DNA of 64,000 nucleotides from JANPBY01 sp031430645 (GTDB taxonomy: Bacteria; Actinomycetota; Actinomycetes; DATJPE01), in the NCBI GenBank assembly GCA_031430645.1, contig JANPBY010000027.1:4321-68320 (forward strand), read 5' to 3'. The translations under genes were made by a program, and so were the position numbers. Below are positions 25,993-38,846 of this stretch, one piece after another (within the stretch, counting starts at the first letter, position 1; every line of letters begins with the position of its first letter). The notes under the pieces are model-generated. The model was not told where the DNA came from and searched no databases. It saw only the letters and a program-made list of their open reading frames with translations.

Positions 25993-27186
25993 TCAGGAGC
26001 CGGCGGCGGCCTTGAGTGCGTCGATGCGGTCGGTGCGCTCCCAGGTGAAATCGGGCAGCTCCCTGCCGAAGTGCCCGTACGCCGCCGTCTGTGCGTAGAT
26101 CGGCCGGAGCAGGTCCAAGTCGCCGATGATGGCCGCTGGACGCAGGTCGAAGACCTCGGTAATCGCCGACTGAATCTGGGTGTCGGGGACGACGCCGGTG
26201 CCGAAGGTCTCGACGAACAACCCCACGGGATGCGCCTTACCGATGGCGTAGGCCACCTGAACCTCACACCTACGGGCGAGCCCAGCCGCGACGACGTGCT
26301 TAGCGACCCAGCGCATGGCATAGGCCGCCGAGCGGTCCACCTTGGACGGATCCTTGCCGGAGAACGCGCCACCGCCGTGGCGGGCCATTCCGCCATAGGT
26401 GTCGACGATGATCTTGCGACCGGTCAGGCCGGCGTCACCCATCGGCCCGCCGATCTCGAAGCGCCCGGTCGGGTTCACCAGCAGCGTGTAGCCCGCCGTA
26501 TCGATACCCAGCGCCGCGAGTTCCGGCTCAACGACGAATTCTTGTACGTCAGGAGCCAACAGCGTGGCCAAGTCGATGTCACCTGCGTGCTGGCTGGACA
26601 CGACGACGGTGTCGAGCCGAACGGCTCGGTCGCCGTCGTACTCAATCGTGACCTGGGTCTTGCCGTCGGGGCGCAGGTAGGGGATCACCCCGGACTTGCG
26701 GACCTCGGACAGTCGGAGGGCCAGCCTGTGCGCGAGGTGAATGGGGAGAGGCATCAACTCTGCGGTGTCGTCGCAGGCGTAGCCGAACATCAGTCCCTGG
26801 TCGCCCGCGCCCTGCCTGTCCAAAGGATCCACCGAGTGACCCTCACGCTCCTCATAGGCGTCATCGACGCCTTGGGCGATGTCCGGCGACTGGGCGCCGA
26901 TCGACACCTGCACGCCGCACGACAGGCCGTCAAAACCCTTCTTGGATGAGTCGTAGCCGATCTCCAGGATCTTCTCCCGCACGATCGTGGGAATGTCCGC
27001 CCACCCTGAAGTGGTCACCTCACCGGCCACGTGAACCATGCCGGTGGTCACGAGCGTCTCGACGGCGACCCGACTCTTCGGGTCTTCTTTGAGAAGCGCG
27101 TCCAGGATCGAGTCGCTGATCTGGTCAGCGATCTTGTCGGGGTGTCCCTCGGTAACTGACTCCGAGGTGAAAAGGCGACGCGACAA
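25993..27186 (-). CDS. metK: S-adenosylmethionine synthetase
   Basis: Makes SAM from ATP and methionine. The 397 residues contain the N-terminal LFTSESVTEGHPDKIADQIS, the GAGDQGLMFGYA ATP motif, and GGGAFSGKDPSKVDRSAAY near the phosphate site. It follows coaBC by 82 bp. A TAGACT hexamer on the minus strand (27258-27253) in that gap could be a -10 element. No SAM riboswitch was recognised. Confidence 0.97.
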   Translation of the reverse strand: MSRRLFTSESVTEGHPDKIADQISDSILDALLKEDPKSRVAVETLVTTGMVHVAGEVTTSGWADIPTIVREKILEIGYDSSKKGFDGLSCGVQVSIGAQSPDIAQGVDDAYEEREGHSVDPLDRQGAGDQGLMFGYACDDTAELMPLPIHLAHRLALRLSEVRKSGVIPYLRPDGKTQVTIEYDGDRAVRLDTVVVSSQHAGDIDLATLLAPDVQEFVVEPELAALGIDTAGYTLLVNPTGRFEIGGPMGDAGLTGRKIIVDTYGGMARHGGGAFSGKDPSKVDRSAAYAMRWVAKHVVAAGLARRCEVQVAYAIGKAHPVGLFVETFGTGVVPDTQIQSAITEVFDLRPAAIIGDLDLLRPIYAQTAAYGHFGRELPDFTWERTDRIDALKAAAGS

Positions 27187-27268
27187 CAGAAGCTCCTACG
27201 ACGGCGGGACGAGATCAACGGCTGAGCTCGAGAGAGCCACAGACAGCGCGAGTCTACCCGGCTCGGAG

Positions 27269-28495
27269 TTAGGGCCTGGGCAGTCGTTCGACGACGAGGT
27301 CCCACACCACGTCGGCCAACGCTTCCTTGGTCCCGAGGCGAACCTCGGTCGCCGACCCGTCGAGGCCGAGTACGACGCCAGCATTGTCAGCAACCTCAAA
27401 GCCGCGACCAGCGCCCACCTCATTGACCACGAGCAGGTCACAGCCCTTGCGCGCCAGCTTGGCCCGGCCGTGAGCGAGTACGTCGCCGGCAGAGTCCCCG
27501 GTCTCGGCAGCAAAGCCGACGATCACCTGACCAGGGGTCTTGATCGCCACCACGCCAGCAAGAACATCCGCAGTCTGCTCCACGACGATGGGGGCCAGAC
27601 CCCCAGAGCTGGCGTGCGTCTTGATCTTCGACTCGTTGACACCGACCGGCCGGAAATCGGCAACTGCCGCAGCCATGACCACGACGTCCGCGGAGCCCGC
27701 CGCCACGAGCACTGCGGATTCGAGCTCGGCCGCGCTCCCAACCCGGACAACCATCGCGCCAGCAGGGTCGTCGAAGGCCACATTGGCAGCGATCAGCGTG
27801 ACGCGCGCACCGCGCGCGGCGGCCGTACGGGCCAAGGCCCAACCCTGACGTCCGCTACTCCGGTTGCCCAGGAAACGCACGGGATCCAGGGGTTCGCGGG
27901 TCCCGCCGGCCGAGATCACGACATGCCGGCCCAACAGATCGGGTGTGGTGAGACCGGCGGCTCCCCGGTCCAGGACGCGACGGGCAACCTCGACGATTTC
28001 CGCGGCTTCGGGCAACCGTCCCACCCCAGAATCAGCGCCCGTCAGCCGACCAACCGCCGGGTCGAGGACCACGACGCCGCGCGCTCGCAAGGTCTCCACA
28101 TTGGCCCTGGTCGCCGCGTGCTCCCACATCTCGGTGTGCATGGCGGGGGCGAGCACCACTGGGCAGCGAGCCGTCAGCAGGGTTGCCGCCAGCAGGTCGT
28201 CCGCGCGACCGTGCACCGCCCGAGCCATCAGGTCAGCTGTGGCGGGAACGACGAGGACGAGGTCTGCCTCCTGCCCAAGGCGCACGTGCGGGACGCGCGC
28301 AACATCGGTCCACACGTCCGTGGCCACCGGGTGGCCTGAGAGCGCCTCCCAGGTGGCTGCACCCACGAAGTTCAGCGCCGCCTCGGTAGGCACCACCGTC
28401 ACCAGATGGCCGAGCTCGGTGAGCCGCCGCAGGACTTCGCAGGCTTTGTACGCAGCAATGCCCCCGCTGACGCCGAGAACGACGCGCGAGGGCAT
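27269..28495 (-). CDS. coaBC: bifunctional phosphopantothenoylcysteine decarboxylase/synthetase
   Basis: Two steps of coenzyme A synthesis in one 408-residue chain. The N-terminal flavin-dependent decarboxylase (CoaC, about 1-185) has GVSGGIAAYKACEVLRRL, the catalytic histidine in VPHVRLG and PAMHTEMW. The C-terminal synthetase (CoaB) begins at GRHVVISAGGTREPLDPVRF with NRSSGRQGWALA. It follows rpoZ in the gmk-rpoZ-coaBC-metK order common in actinobacteria. Confidence 0.96.
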   Translation of the reverse strand: MPSRVVLGVSGGIAAYKACEVLRRLTELGHLVTVVPTEAALNFVGAATWEALSGHPVATDVWTDVARVPHVRLGQEADLVLVVPATADLMARAVHGRADDLLAATLLTARCPVVLAPAMHTEMWEHAATRANVETLRARGVVVLDPAVGRLTGADSGVGRLPEAAEIVEVARRVLDRGAAGLTTPDLLGRHVVISAGGTREPLDPVRFLGNRSSGRQGWALARTAAARGARVTLIAANVAFDDPAGAMVVRVGSAAELESAVLVAAGSADVVVMAAAVADFRPVGVNESKIKTHASSGGLAPIVVEQTADVLAGVVAIKTPGQVIVGFAAETGDSAGDVLAHGRAKLARKGCDLLVVNEVGAGRGFEVADNAGVVLGLDGSATEVRLGTKEALADVVWDLVVERLPRP

Positions 28496-28532
28496 GGCTA
28501 GAGGAGCTCGGTCAACTCAGTCTTTGGCACAT

Positions 28533-28808
28533 TCAGTCTTCGGGTGGGGTCTCGACGTGCTCGAGGGTCAGCAGACCTGCGTTGATCTCGCGTAGGGCGA
28601 CGGCAAGCGGCTTCTCCTGGACGTGGGTGTCCACGAGCGGGCCGACGTACTCGAGCAGGCCCTCGCTGAGCTGGCTGTAGTAGGCGTTGATCTGGCGCGC
28701 GCGCTTGGCGGCGTAGAGAACCAGCCCGTACTTGTTGTCGACAGCCTCGAGCAACTCATCGATCGGCGGGTTGGTGATGCCTTCAGGGGCAGCGACGGTG
28801 CCGGACAC
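28533..28808 (-). CDS. rpoZ: RNA polymerase omega subunit
   Basis: A 91-residue subunit that helps assemble beta-prime. The conserved core is NPPIDELLEAVDNKYGLVLY followed by AAKRARQINAYY and, near the end, KPLAVALREINAG. It lies between gmk and coaBC with short gaps on each side. Confidence 0.96.
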   Translation of the reverse strand: MSGTVAAPEGITNPPIDELLEAVDNKYGLVLYAAKRARQINAYYSQLSEGLLEYVGPLVDTHVQEKPLAVALREINAGLLTLEHVETPPED

Positions 28809-28855
28809 GCGGGACCTCTCGGTTCAGGGTCAGGATCCCGACCACGCAGGCGCGC

Positions 28856-29461
28856 TCAATCGAGCACAGCGGGTGGATCGGGGGTTATACCCATTAAGGC
28901 TACCAGTTGGGCACAGACGTCCTCGACGTCGACGTTGACCAGCGAAGCGTCGAACTCGCTCTCGGCCGCCAACTCGATCCGGGCGACGTCGAGTCGCCGA
29001 GCGATCACGTCGGGTTCCTCCGTCCCGCGGCCGACCAATCGCTCGACCAGGGCCTCCCAGGACGGGGGCTTGAGGAAGACCAGGAGCGCGTCCGGCATGG
29101 CCAAGCGCACCTGCCGGGCACCGTTGAGCTCGATCTCCAGAACAACCGGTGAACCCGCCCGCAGGTGCTCCTCAACCGCGGCTCGGGGAGTCCCATAGGA
29201 ATAGCCGGCGAAGGACGCCCACTCCAGCAGCTCGTGACGGGCGACCATCTGCGCGAACTCCTCGGCGCTGACGAAGAAGTAGTGCACGCCGTCCACCTCG
29301 CCGGGCCGTGGAGGACGCGTCGTCGCCGACACCGACGGCCAGACCTCGGGATGGGTGGCCCGCAGGTAGGCCACGACCGTGCTCTTCCCGACGCCCGAGG
29401 GACCGGACAAGACGGTCAGCCGGGAGCGGGCGGGCTCAGCAGCCAACGGGTCGTCAGCCAA
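28856..29461 (-). CDS. gmk: guanylate kinase
   Basis: Phosphorylates GMP to GDP. The P-loop is LSGPSGVGKSTVVAYL; the GMP-binding region follows with SATTRPPRPGEVDGVHY and the lid with WEALVERLVGRGTEEPDVIARR. The start is not certain. TTG at 29461 overlaps the mihF stop (TTGGCTGA) and places the P-loop at the usual distance. ATG at 29530 would overlap mihF by 77 bp. Confidence 0.93.
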   Translation of the reverse strand: MADDPLAAEPARSRLTVLSGPSGVGKSTVVAYLRATHPEVWPSVSATTRPPRPGEVDGVHYFFVSAEEFAQMVARHELLEWASFAGYSYGTPRAAVEEHLRAGSPVVLEIELNGARQVRLAMPDALLVFLKPPSWEALVERLVGRGTEEPDVIARRLDVARIELAAESEFDASLVNVDVEDVCAQLVALMGITPDPPAVLD

Positions 29462-29771
29462 CCCCGAACTCGCGTTCGAGGGCAGCCACCTGGTTAACCC
29501 CGAGACCCCGAACCCGTCGGGTCGGGGCAATCTGCAGCCGCTCCATGATCTGCTGGGCCCGGACCTTGCCGATCCCCGGCATCGACTCGAGCAAGGCCGA
29601 AACCCGCATCTTGCCGATGACGTCGTTGGTCTGACTCGCGCGGACGACCTCGCTCAGCGACGCACCGGAGTGCTTGAGGCGGTTCTTCACCTCGGCCCGC
29701 TCGCGCCGAGCGGCTGCCGCCTTGTCGAGTGCGGCAGCGCGCTGCTCAGGGGTGAGGGTTGGAAGAGCCAC
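29454..29771 (-). CDS. mihF: integration host factor, actinobacterial type (mIHF)
   Basis: A 105-residue nucleoid-associated DNA-binding protein, unrelated to the IHF/HU fold of proteobacteria. Signatures are MALPTLTPEQRAAALDKA, a basic RRERAEVKNRLKH helix and the helix-two-turn-helix ESMPGIGKVRAQQIMERL. It is coupled to gmk and heads the mihF-gmk-rpoZ-coaBC series. The 195 bp upstream must hold its promoter; TTGCCG and TAGGTT 18 bases apart on the minus strand are a weak candidate. Confidence 0.95.
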   Translation of the reverse strand: MALPTLTPEQRAAALDKAAAARRERAEVKNRLKHSGASLSEVVRASQTNDVIGKMRVSALLESMPGIGKVRAQQIMERLQIAPTRRVRGLGVNQVAALEREFGVG

Positions 29772-29966
29772 CAGTACTCGCTCTCGACGGGGTCGGGCCG
29801 TCGCGGCCCTGCGGAGGTATCAGACGCCACCGGAACCTATCCGTACCGGTTGACCTGCGGCAACGCACCCCTGGGGACAGCAAGTTCCCCCGCGCCGCGT
29901 TGTGGGCGACGCCCAGAACTCCGGAATAGTCCGCGCACCCACGGTCCGGGGTGGCGGGCTCGGTGG

Positions 29967-30368
29967 CTAGCCGGTGGCGAGGCGCTGTCGCATCGCGACC
30001 TGGAGCTGGGTGGCCACGTCCGGCCGGCTCATCTCCAACTCACGGAACGCCGTACCGAACATCGTCCAGACGGTGACGGGCTCGGTCGCCGTGACTGACG
30101 CCGTTCGTCGACCCTCGCCGATGATCGCGATCTCGCCGAAGAAGTCGCCCGCACCGAGCGTGCGCAACTCCTCGCCCTCGCGGGTCACCGAAACTTTGCC
30201 CTGGTCGATGACATAAAACGCGTATCCGGAGCGACCCTCGGTGACGAGATCTCGACCAGCGGCGTACTCCTCCACGTCGAAGCGCTGGGCAAGCACCTCC
30301 GCAACATCCATCGACAGCTCGGCGAACAGCGGAACACGCAGCAGGTCTTCGGCGGTGGGGTGGTTCAT
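29967..30368 (-). CDS. single-domain cyclic-nucleotide-binding protein
   Basis: A 133-residue protein made of one CNB/CRP-like beta-roll and nothing else. The phosphate-binding cassette is FFGEIAIIGEGRRTASV (residues 77-93), with the glutamate (Glu80) and arginine needed to bind cAMP or cGMP. There is no helix-turn-helix or enzymatic domain, so it may be a cAMP sink or an adaptor. ATG at 30368 is preferred over the ATG two codons earlier because AGGGA precedes it at the proper distance. It separates pyrF from mihF, genes often adjacent in actinobacteria. Confidence 0.85.
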   Translation of the reverse strand: MNHPTAEDLLRVPLFAELSMDVAEVLAQRFDVEEYAAGRDLVTEGRSGYAFYVIDQGKVSVTREGEELRTLGAGDFFGEIAIIGEGRRTASVTATEPVTVWTMFGTAFRELEMSRPDVATQLQVAMRQRLATG

Positions 30369-30455
30369 GAACATCCCTGGGTATGAGTTGGTGTTGGGCA
30401 GATCCTGCTACCCAAGGGGCCTGACGCGCTCCGCAAGACGCGGCTTACCACGGGA

Positions 30456-30477
30456 GTTCACCGAAGGTTCACCGCGA
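30456..30477 (+). promoter_or_regulatory. PHO-box-like direct repeat
   Basis: GTTCACCGAAGGTTCACCG contains two GTTCACCG units with an 11-bp period, the repeat length and core (GTTCA) of PhoP-binding PHO boxes described in Streptomyces. It lies in the 189-bp gap between pyrF and the cyclic-nucleotide-binding gene, 88 bases upstream of the latter. Only two good units are present. Confidence 0.4.
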
Positions 30478-30557
30478 CGCCGTCCTCGCGCCGCCCAACG
30501 ACGCCACAGCCGTCCCCCGGGCCGGGCCGAGCGTGACGTACGGGCGGGAACGTGGGG

Positions 30558-31256
30558 TCAGTGAGCGGCGGAGACCTGGAGCGCGGCAGCGATCGCGGCG
30601 GCGGCTGCTCCGGGGTCGGCCGCACCGGTGATCGGCCGGCCGATCACGAGTAGATCGGCGCCGTCGGCAAGAGCTTGCTCGGGCGTCGCCACCCTGGCCT
30701 GGTCACCTAGGTCTCCCCCGGCCGGGCGTACGCCCGGTGTAATCAGCGTGATGCCCGAGCCGACCTCAGCCCGGACGGCAGAAACTTCGTGGGGCGAACA
30801 GACCAAGGCCCGCGCCCCAGCCCCGACGGCGAGCAAGGCGAGGCGACGCACCGCATCAAGGGCTGGTCCGCGCAGCCCGACCGCATCGAGGTCCTCGGTC
30901 GACATCGAGGTGAGGACCGTGACCCCAGCAACGCGGGTGTCCGGCAGCGCCTCGACGGCCGCTCGCACCATCGCGGCGCCCCCCGAGGCGTGCACCGTGA
31001 GATACGTCGGCGCGAGGTCGGCTACCGACCGCGCGGCTCCAGCCACGGTATGGGGAATGTCGTGCAGCTTGAGATCAAGAAATACCTCCCGGCCGCCGCT
31101 CGCTTCACGAGCCCCGTCGACGGCAGCACCGCCGTAACGCAGGAAAAGCTCGAGCCCAACCTTGACCGTCGTCACCGAGGGGCCAGCGGCGTGCGCCCAT
31201 CCCAGAGCCGTCGCTAGATCGGGCGCGTCGAGGGCGACCGCGATCGGTGCCGGCAT
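30558..31256 (-). CDS. pyrF: orotidine 5'-phosphate decarboxylase
   Basis: Last step to UMP. The sequence is of the OMP decarboxylase superfamily in its actinobacterial size class (232 residues): IAVALDAPDLATAL, the catalytic FLDLKLHDIPHTV with its Lys-x-x-Asp, and LVIGRPITGAADP for phosphate binding. ATG at 31256 overlaps the pyrD stop by one base (TGATG); a GTG one codon earlier is also possible. It is the last gene of the pyr operon. Confidence 0.95.
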   Translation of the reverse strand: MPAPIAVALDAPDLATALGWAHAAGPSVTTVKVGLELFLRYGGAAVDGAREASGGREVFLDLKLHDIPHTVAGAARSVADLAPTYLTVHASGGAAMVRAAVEALPDTRVAGVTVLTSMSTEDLDAVGLRGPALDAVRRLALLAVGAGARALVCSPHEVSAVRAEVGSGITLITPGVRPAGGDLGDQARVATPEQALADGADLLVIGRPITGAADPGAAAAAIAAALQVSAAH

Positions 31257-32308
31257 CACCCCTCGGTCCCCGCCGATTCGGCGGCGTCATCGCCTGTTGG
31301 AGCGGCCGCAACCGCTGATCCGGGTACGACCTCCGCGGCACGGTGGGCATACCCAACCGCATCGGCGAGCCGGGTGAACCCACGTTCTGCCAGCGCTTCG
31401 TCGAGCTCGTGAGAGACCCGAGCCGGTGCCGAGGGGTCGTTGAAGACAACAGTGCCGACGGACACGGCTGAGGCTCCCGCCAGGATGAACTCCAACGCAT
31501 CCAACCCGGTGCGGATGCCACCCATGCCAAGAATCGGCACGTCGGGCATCTCCGCGTGCACCTGCCAGACGCAACGCACAGCCACCGGGCGAATCGCTGG
31601 TCCGGACAGCCCACCGGTCACCCCGGCGAGCGTCGGGCGCATCGTCACGGGGTCAATCACCATGCCGAGCAGGGTGTTGATCAGCGAGAGGCCGTCAGCA
31701 CCTGCATCCACGACCGACCGGGCCACGGCCACGATGTCGGTGACGTCGGGAGACAGCTTCGCGAGGACCGGAATCGCCGTCTGAGTGGCCCGACGTACGG
31801 CGTGGACCACGGCCGCGGCCGCAGCCGGGTCGCACGCGAAGACCTGCCCACGGTCCTCGACGTTGGGGCACGAGATGTTGACCTCGATCGCGGAGATCCC
31901 GTCCACGGCCCGGAGCCGGGTGGCCAGCCTGATGTATTCGTCGACACTCCCCCCGGCGATCGAAACGACCGCGCGGGCCCCTCGTTGCCGCAGCCAGGCC
32001 AGGTCTTTCTCGACGAAGGCGTCGACGCCCGGACCTTGGAGACCGATCGAGTTGAGCATGCCGCTGGGGGTCTCAGCCATCCGAGGAGTCGCCCGACCCG
32101 AGCGCGGCTTCAGCATGATCGACTTCGTGACGACCGCACCAATCGCGCTCAGATCGACGAACGGATCGAGTTCACGCCCGGCGGCTGCGCAGCCGGATGC
32201 GGTCAGGACCGGGTCGGGCAGCACGAAGGATCCGAGGCTCGTGCTCATGTCGACCTCTGGGAGCGTCCGAGTCAATTCCGGAGCCGTGGTGATGCGCATG
32301 CGCGTCAT
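31256..32308 (-). CDS. pyrD: dihydroorotate dehydrogenase, class IB catalytic subunit
   Basis: Oxidises dihydroorotate with FMN. Landmarks are DPVLTASGCAAAGREL, VVTKSIMLKPRSGRATPRMAE (substrate and FMN contacts), EVNISCPNVEDRG with the class 1 catalytic cysteine, and PILGMGGIRTGLDALEF. The class 1 cysteine and the adjacent pyrK indicate the NAD-linked IB type, not the membrane class 2 enzyme. ATG at 32308 lies one base after the pyrK stop; ATG at 32248, preceded by AGAGG, starts nearer the family core and is a real alternative. The acidic Ala-rich C-terminal tail is unusual. Confidence 0.93.
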   Translation of the reverse strand: MTRMRITTAPELTRTLPEVDMSTSLGSFVLPDPVLTASGCAAAGRELDPFVDLSAIGAVVTKSIMLKPRSGRATPRMAETPSGMLNSIGLQGPGVDAFVEKDLAWLRQRGARAVVSIAGGSVDEYIRLATRLRAVDGISAIEVNISCPNVEDRGQVFACDPAAAAAVVHAVRRATQTAIPVLAKLSPDVTDIVAVARSVVDAGADGLSLINTLLGMVIDPVTMRPTLAGVTGGLSGPAIRPVAVRCVWQVHAEMPDVPILGMGGIRTGLDALEFILAGASAVSVGTVVFNDPSAPARVSHELDEALAERGFTRLADAVGYAHRAAEVVPGSAVAAAPTGDDAAESAGTEG

Positions 32309-32309
32309 G

Positions 32310-33163
32310 TCAGTGCCCCCCAACAGGTGCACCGATGGCGTCAGCGGGCACGGTGCCTAGCGCGTCCCAACGAACCGAGTCACCGTTGAAGACCGGTCCC
32401 TCGACGCAGGAACGCACCATCCTGGTCGATCCGTCCTCGCCGATCACCGGCAGCACACACGTCATGCAGACCCCGATTCCGCAGGCCATCGATTCCTCGA
32501 CCGCGACCTGGCTGTGCGCGCCATAAGCCCGCGCAATGTCGGCGACTGCCCTGAGCATGCCCATCGGTCCGCAGGCATAGACGACGTCAGATTCGTTGCG
32601 CTGCAATAAACCCGGCAGTACGTCAGAGATCCGACCACGCTCCCCCACTGAGCCGTCCTCGGTGGTGATCGCTACGGACTGCGACATCCGCTTGGCCTCC
32701 AGCGCACCAAAAAGTTTGGCCTCAGTGGCGGCGCCGATCACGAAATCGACGCGGCACCCGCGCGAACGCAGCTGCTCGGCGAGTGAGAACAGGGGTGCCG
32801 AGCCGTAGCCGCCTCCGACCAGTGTGGTGCTCACTGTTTCCTTCGGCAGAGCGAAGGGGCGCCCGACCGGACCGACCACATCGACCGGGTCATGAGGCTG
32901 GAGCTTGGACATCCACTGGGTTCCAGCGCCGTGAGCAGCAAAGATAATCTCGACGGTACCGCCGTAGACTCCGCGCTCCTGGACCCGGTAGATCGAGAAA
33001 GCCCGGCGGAGCAACGTGGCGCTGCCTGGACCACCCACTGCCAGGGCGACGAAGTGCCCGGGACGCGCCTGTTCGGCGACACCAGGAGCCACGAGCGTAA
33101 GCGCGAAGTAGTCCCCGACGCGGCGCATCGACAGGACCTCACCCTTGACCTGAACCGGTGGCA

Positions 33164-33164
<1 letters not shown>
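32310..33164 (-). CDS. pyrK: dihydroorotate dehydrogenase electron transfer subunit
   Basis: Passes electrons from PyrD FMN to NAD+. The 284 residues hold a ferredoxin-reductase-type FAD domain (LLRRAFSIYRV), an NAD-binding domain (TTLVGGGYGSAPLFSLAEQL, VYACGPMGML) and a C-terminal 2Fe-2S site with cysteines in MACGIGVCMTCVLPV and RSCVEGPVF. ATG at 33164 overlaps the carB stop (TAATG). Confidence 0.95.
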
Positions 33165-36441
<3,277 letters not shown>

Positions 36442-36442
<1 letters not shown>

Positions 36443-37560
36443 CAGGCACTCACCCTGGTGGCGCGCATCAGATCCACGAACCGGTCGAAGAGATAGGCCG
36501 AGTCATGAGGTCCTGCAGCGGCTTCAGGGTGGTATTGGACCGAGAACGCGGGGACGTCGAGGCAGCGAAGGCCTTCGACGACGCCGTCGTTGAGCCCGAC
36601 GTGGCTGACTTCGACGCGGCCGTACGGAGTGTCGGTCACCACACCCACGGGAGCATCCACGGCAAACCCGTGGTTCTGTGCCGTGATCTCCACCCGGCCA
36701 GTCGCCCGGTCAAGCACCGGCTGGTTGACCCCACGGTGGCCGAAAATCAGTTTGTAGGTCCCGAAGCCGAGAGCTCGGCCGAGCACCTGGTTGCCGAAGC
36801 AGATCCCGAACACTGGGATCTGGCGGTCTAGGGCCGCACGCATCAGCTGGACCGCGTGGTCGGCGGTCGCGGGATCACCTGGGCCATTGCTGAAGAACAC
36901 CCCGTCGGCGCCGACTGCCAACAGCTCATCAACCGAAGACGTCGCCGGCAGGACATGGACCTCGATCCCGCGTTCCGCCATCCGGTGCGGAGTCATCGCC
37001 TTGATGCCAAGGTCGACAGCCGCCACGGTGAACAGGTGCTCCCCTATCGCCGGAACGACGTACGGCTGCGTGGTCGTCACCTCGCTCACCAGATCCGCAC
37101 CGGCCATGGTGGGACTCGCCAGCACCCGTGTCAGCAAGGACTGCGGATCGGTGTCGATGCTCGAGACGCCGACCCGCATCGCGCCGCGATCGCGGAGGTG
37201 ACGAGTCAGCGCCCGAGTGTCAACGCCGCTGATACCGACGACACCCTGGGCCGATAGTTCCTCGTCCAGAGTGCGAGTGGCCCGCCAGTTGGAGGGACGC
37301 CGCGCTGGGTCGCGGACGACGTACCCGCTGACCCAGATCCGTCCCGATTCGGGATCCTCATCGTTGACACCGGTGTTGCCGATGTGCGGCGCCGTCATCA
37401 CGACCACCTGCCGGTGGTAGCTCGGGTCGGTGAGCGTTTCCTGATAGCCGGTCATCGCCGTGCAAAAGACGGCTTCACCAAAGGTCTCCCCCTCAGCGCC
37501 GTACGAGGTACCGGTGAAGGTGCGCCCGTCCTCGAGAACAAGGATCGCCGGACCGCTCAT
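36442..37560 (-). CDS. carA: carbamoyl-phosphate synthase small subunit
   Basis: Glutamine amidotransferase subunit of 372 residues that supplies ammonia to CarB. An N-terminal domain (AILVLEDGRTFTGTSYGAEG) is followed by the class I amidotransferase domain with the nucleophile cysteine in FGICFGNQVLGRALG and the histidine-glutamate pair in VQYHPEAAAGPHDS. Its start overlaps the pyrC stop by four bases; no extra membrane-protein gene lies between pyrC and carA. Confidence 0.97.
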
Positions 37561-38846
37561 GTGAGGGACCCGTCAAGAACCGTCGGGAGCCCACGGAGGA
37601 ACGTGGCCACCACTCGGCTCGGCAGAGTCATGCCTGCGTAAGGCGTATTGCGGCTCTTGCTGGCCAACCGGTGTGGTTCTACGAGCACGCGCCCGGCCGG
37701 ATCAACCAGGACGAGGTTGGCGGGCTCCCCTAGGGCCACCGGGCGCCCGTGGCTCCCGAGGCGACCGATCTGGCCAGGACGAAACGACATCCGATCTGCG
37801 ACGCCGGCCCAGTCGAGAAGCCCACTCTCGACCATGGTCTCTGCCACGACCCCGAGGGCTTGCTCAAGACCCAACATGCCGAAGGCGGCCGCGGCCCATT
37901 CGCAGTCCTTGTCCTCCACCGCGTGCGGTGCGTGGTCGGTCGCGACGGCATCGATGGTGCCGTCGGCAAGAGCCTCCCGAAGAGCCTCAACATCGGCCTT
38001 GGTCCGCAACGGTGGATTGACCTTGAACACCGGGTCGTAAGTGGTGACGTGGTCGTCGGTGAGGAGGAGGTGGTGAGGGGTGACCTCTGCCGTGACGTCG
38101 ATGCCACGCGCTTTAGCGTTCCTGATGATCTCGACGGTGCCGGCGGTGGACACATGACAGACATGAAGCCGCGACCCCACGTGCTCGGCGAGCAGGACAT
38201 CCCGGGCGACGATGGCCTCCTCGGCAACCGCCGGCCACCCTTGAAGGCCGAGGATGCCCGACAGCACCCCTTCGTTCATCTGGGCACCCTCGGTGAGCCG
38301 GGGCTCTTGCGCGTGCTGGGCGATGACGCCGTCGAAGGCCTTGACGTACTCCAGAGCGCGCCGCATGAGCACTGCGTCATCGACGCAGTGCCCATCATCG
38401 GAAAAGACACGGACTCGCGCTGCCGAATCAGCCATGGCGCCGAGCTCGGCCAGTTGTTTGCCCGCGAGTCCTAGCGTCACCGCGCCAACTGGTTGCACGT
38501 CGCAGTGGCCAGCCGCCTGGCCCAGACGCCACACCTGCTCAACGACTCCGGCCGTATCAGCAACCGGATCTGTGTTGGCCATCGCGTGCACCGCGGTGAA
38601 CCCGCCGAGGGCGGCGGCGCGCGAGCCGGTCTCGACCGTCTCAGCGTCCTCACGGCCTGGTTCGCGCAGGTGGGTGTGCAAGTCGACCAGACCTGGCAGA
38701 AGCACCAGACCGTCCGCGTCAAGAATCGTCGCACCCGCCCGGCTCAGGCCCGCGCCGAGCTCGTCGATCCGTCCATCGGTAAGGACGACGTCGGTGGCTG
38801 CGCCACCGAGCAGACGCGCTCCGCGCACAACGAAGGAGCCACTCAT
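37557..38846 (-). CDS. pyrC: dihydroorotase
   Basis: Third pyrimidine step: cyclises carbamoyl aspartate. A 429-residue class I dihydroorotase with the metal site LVDLHTHLREPGRED, a further zinc histidine region in LHVCHVSTAGTVEI and EVTPHHLLLTDD, and the catalytic aspartate in AVATDHAPHA. It overlaps pyrB by four bases. Confidence 0.96.
   Translation of the reverse strand: MSGSFVVRGARLLGGAATDVVLTDGRIDELGAGLSRAGATILDADGLVLLPGLVDLHTHLREPGREDAETVETGSRAAALGGFTAVHAMANTDPVADTAGVVEQVWRLGQAAGHCDVQPVGAVTLGLAGKQLAELGAMADSAARVRVFSDDGHCVDDAVLMRRALEYVKAFDGVIAQHAQEPRLTEGAQMNEGVLSGILGLQGWPAVAEEAIVARDVLLAEHVGSRLHVCHVSTAGTVEIIRNAKARGIDVTAEVTPHHLLLTDDHVTTYDPVFKVNPPLRTKADVEALREALADGTIDAVATDHAPHAVEDKDCEWAAAAFGMLGLEQALGVVAETMVESGLLDWAGVADRMSFRPGQIGRLGSHGRPVALGEPANLVLVDPAGRVLVEPHRLASKSRNTPYAGMTLPSRVVATFLRGLPTVLDGSLT

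Noticed and set aside
27187..27268. SAM riboswitch before metK
   Set aside because: The gap is only 82 bp and I see none of the conserved SAM aptamer elements.
27038..28339. A 433-codon plus-strand open frame across metK and coaBC
   Set aside because: Antisense to two well-conserved enzymes, with a composition typical of shadow frames (Arg/Gly/His-rich) and no recognisable domain.
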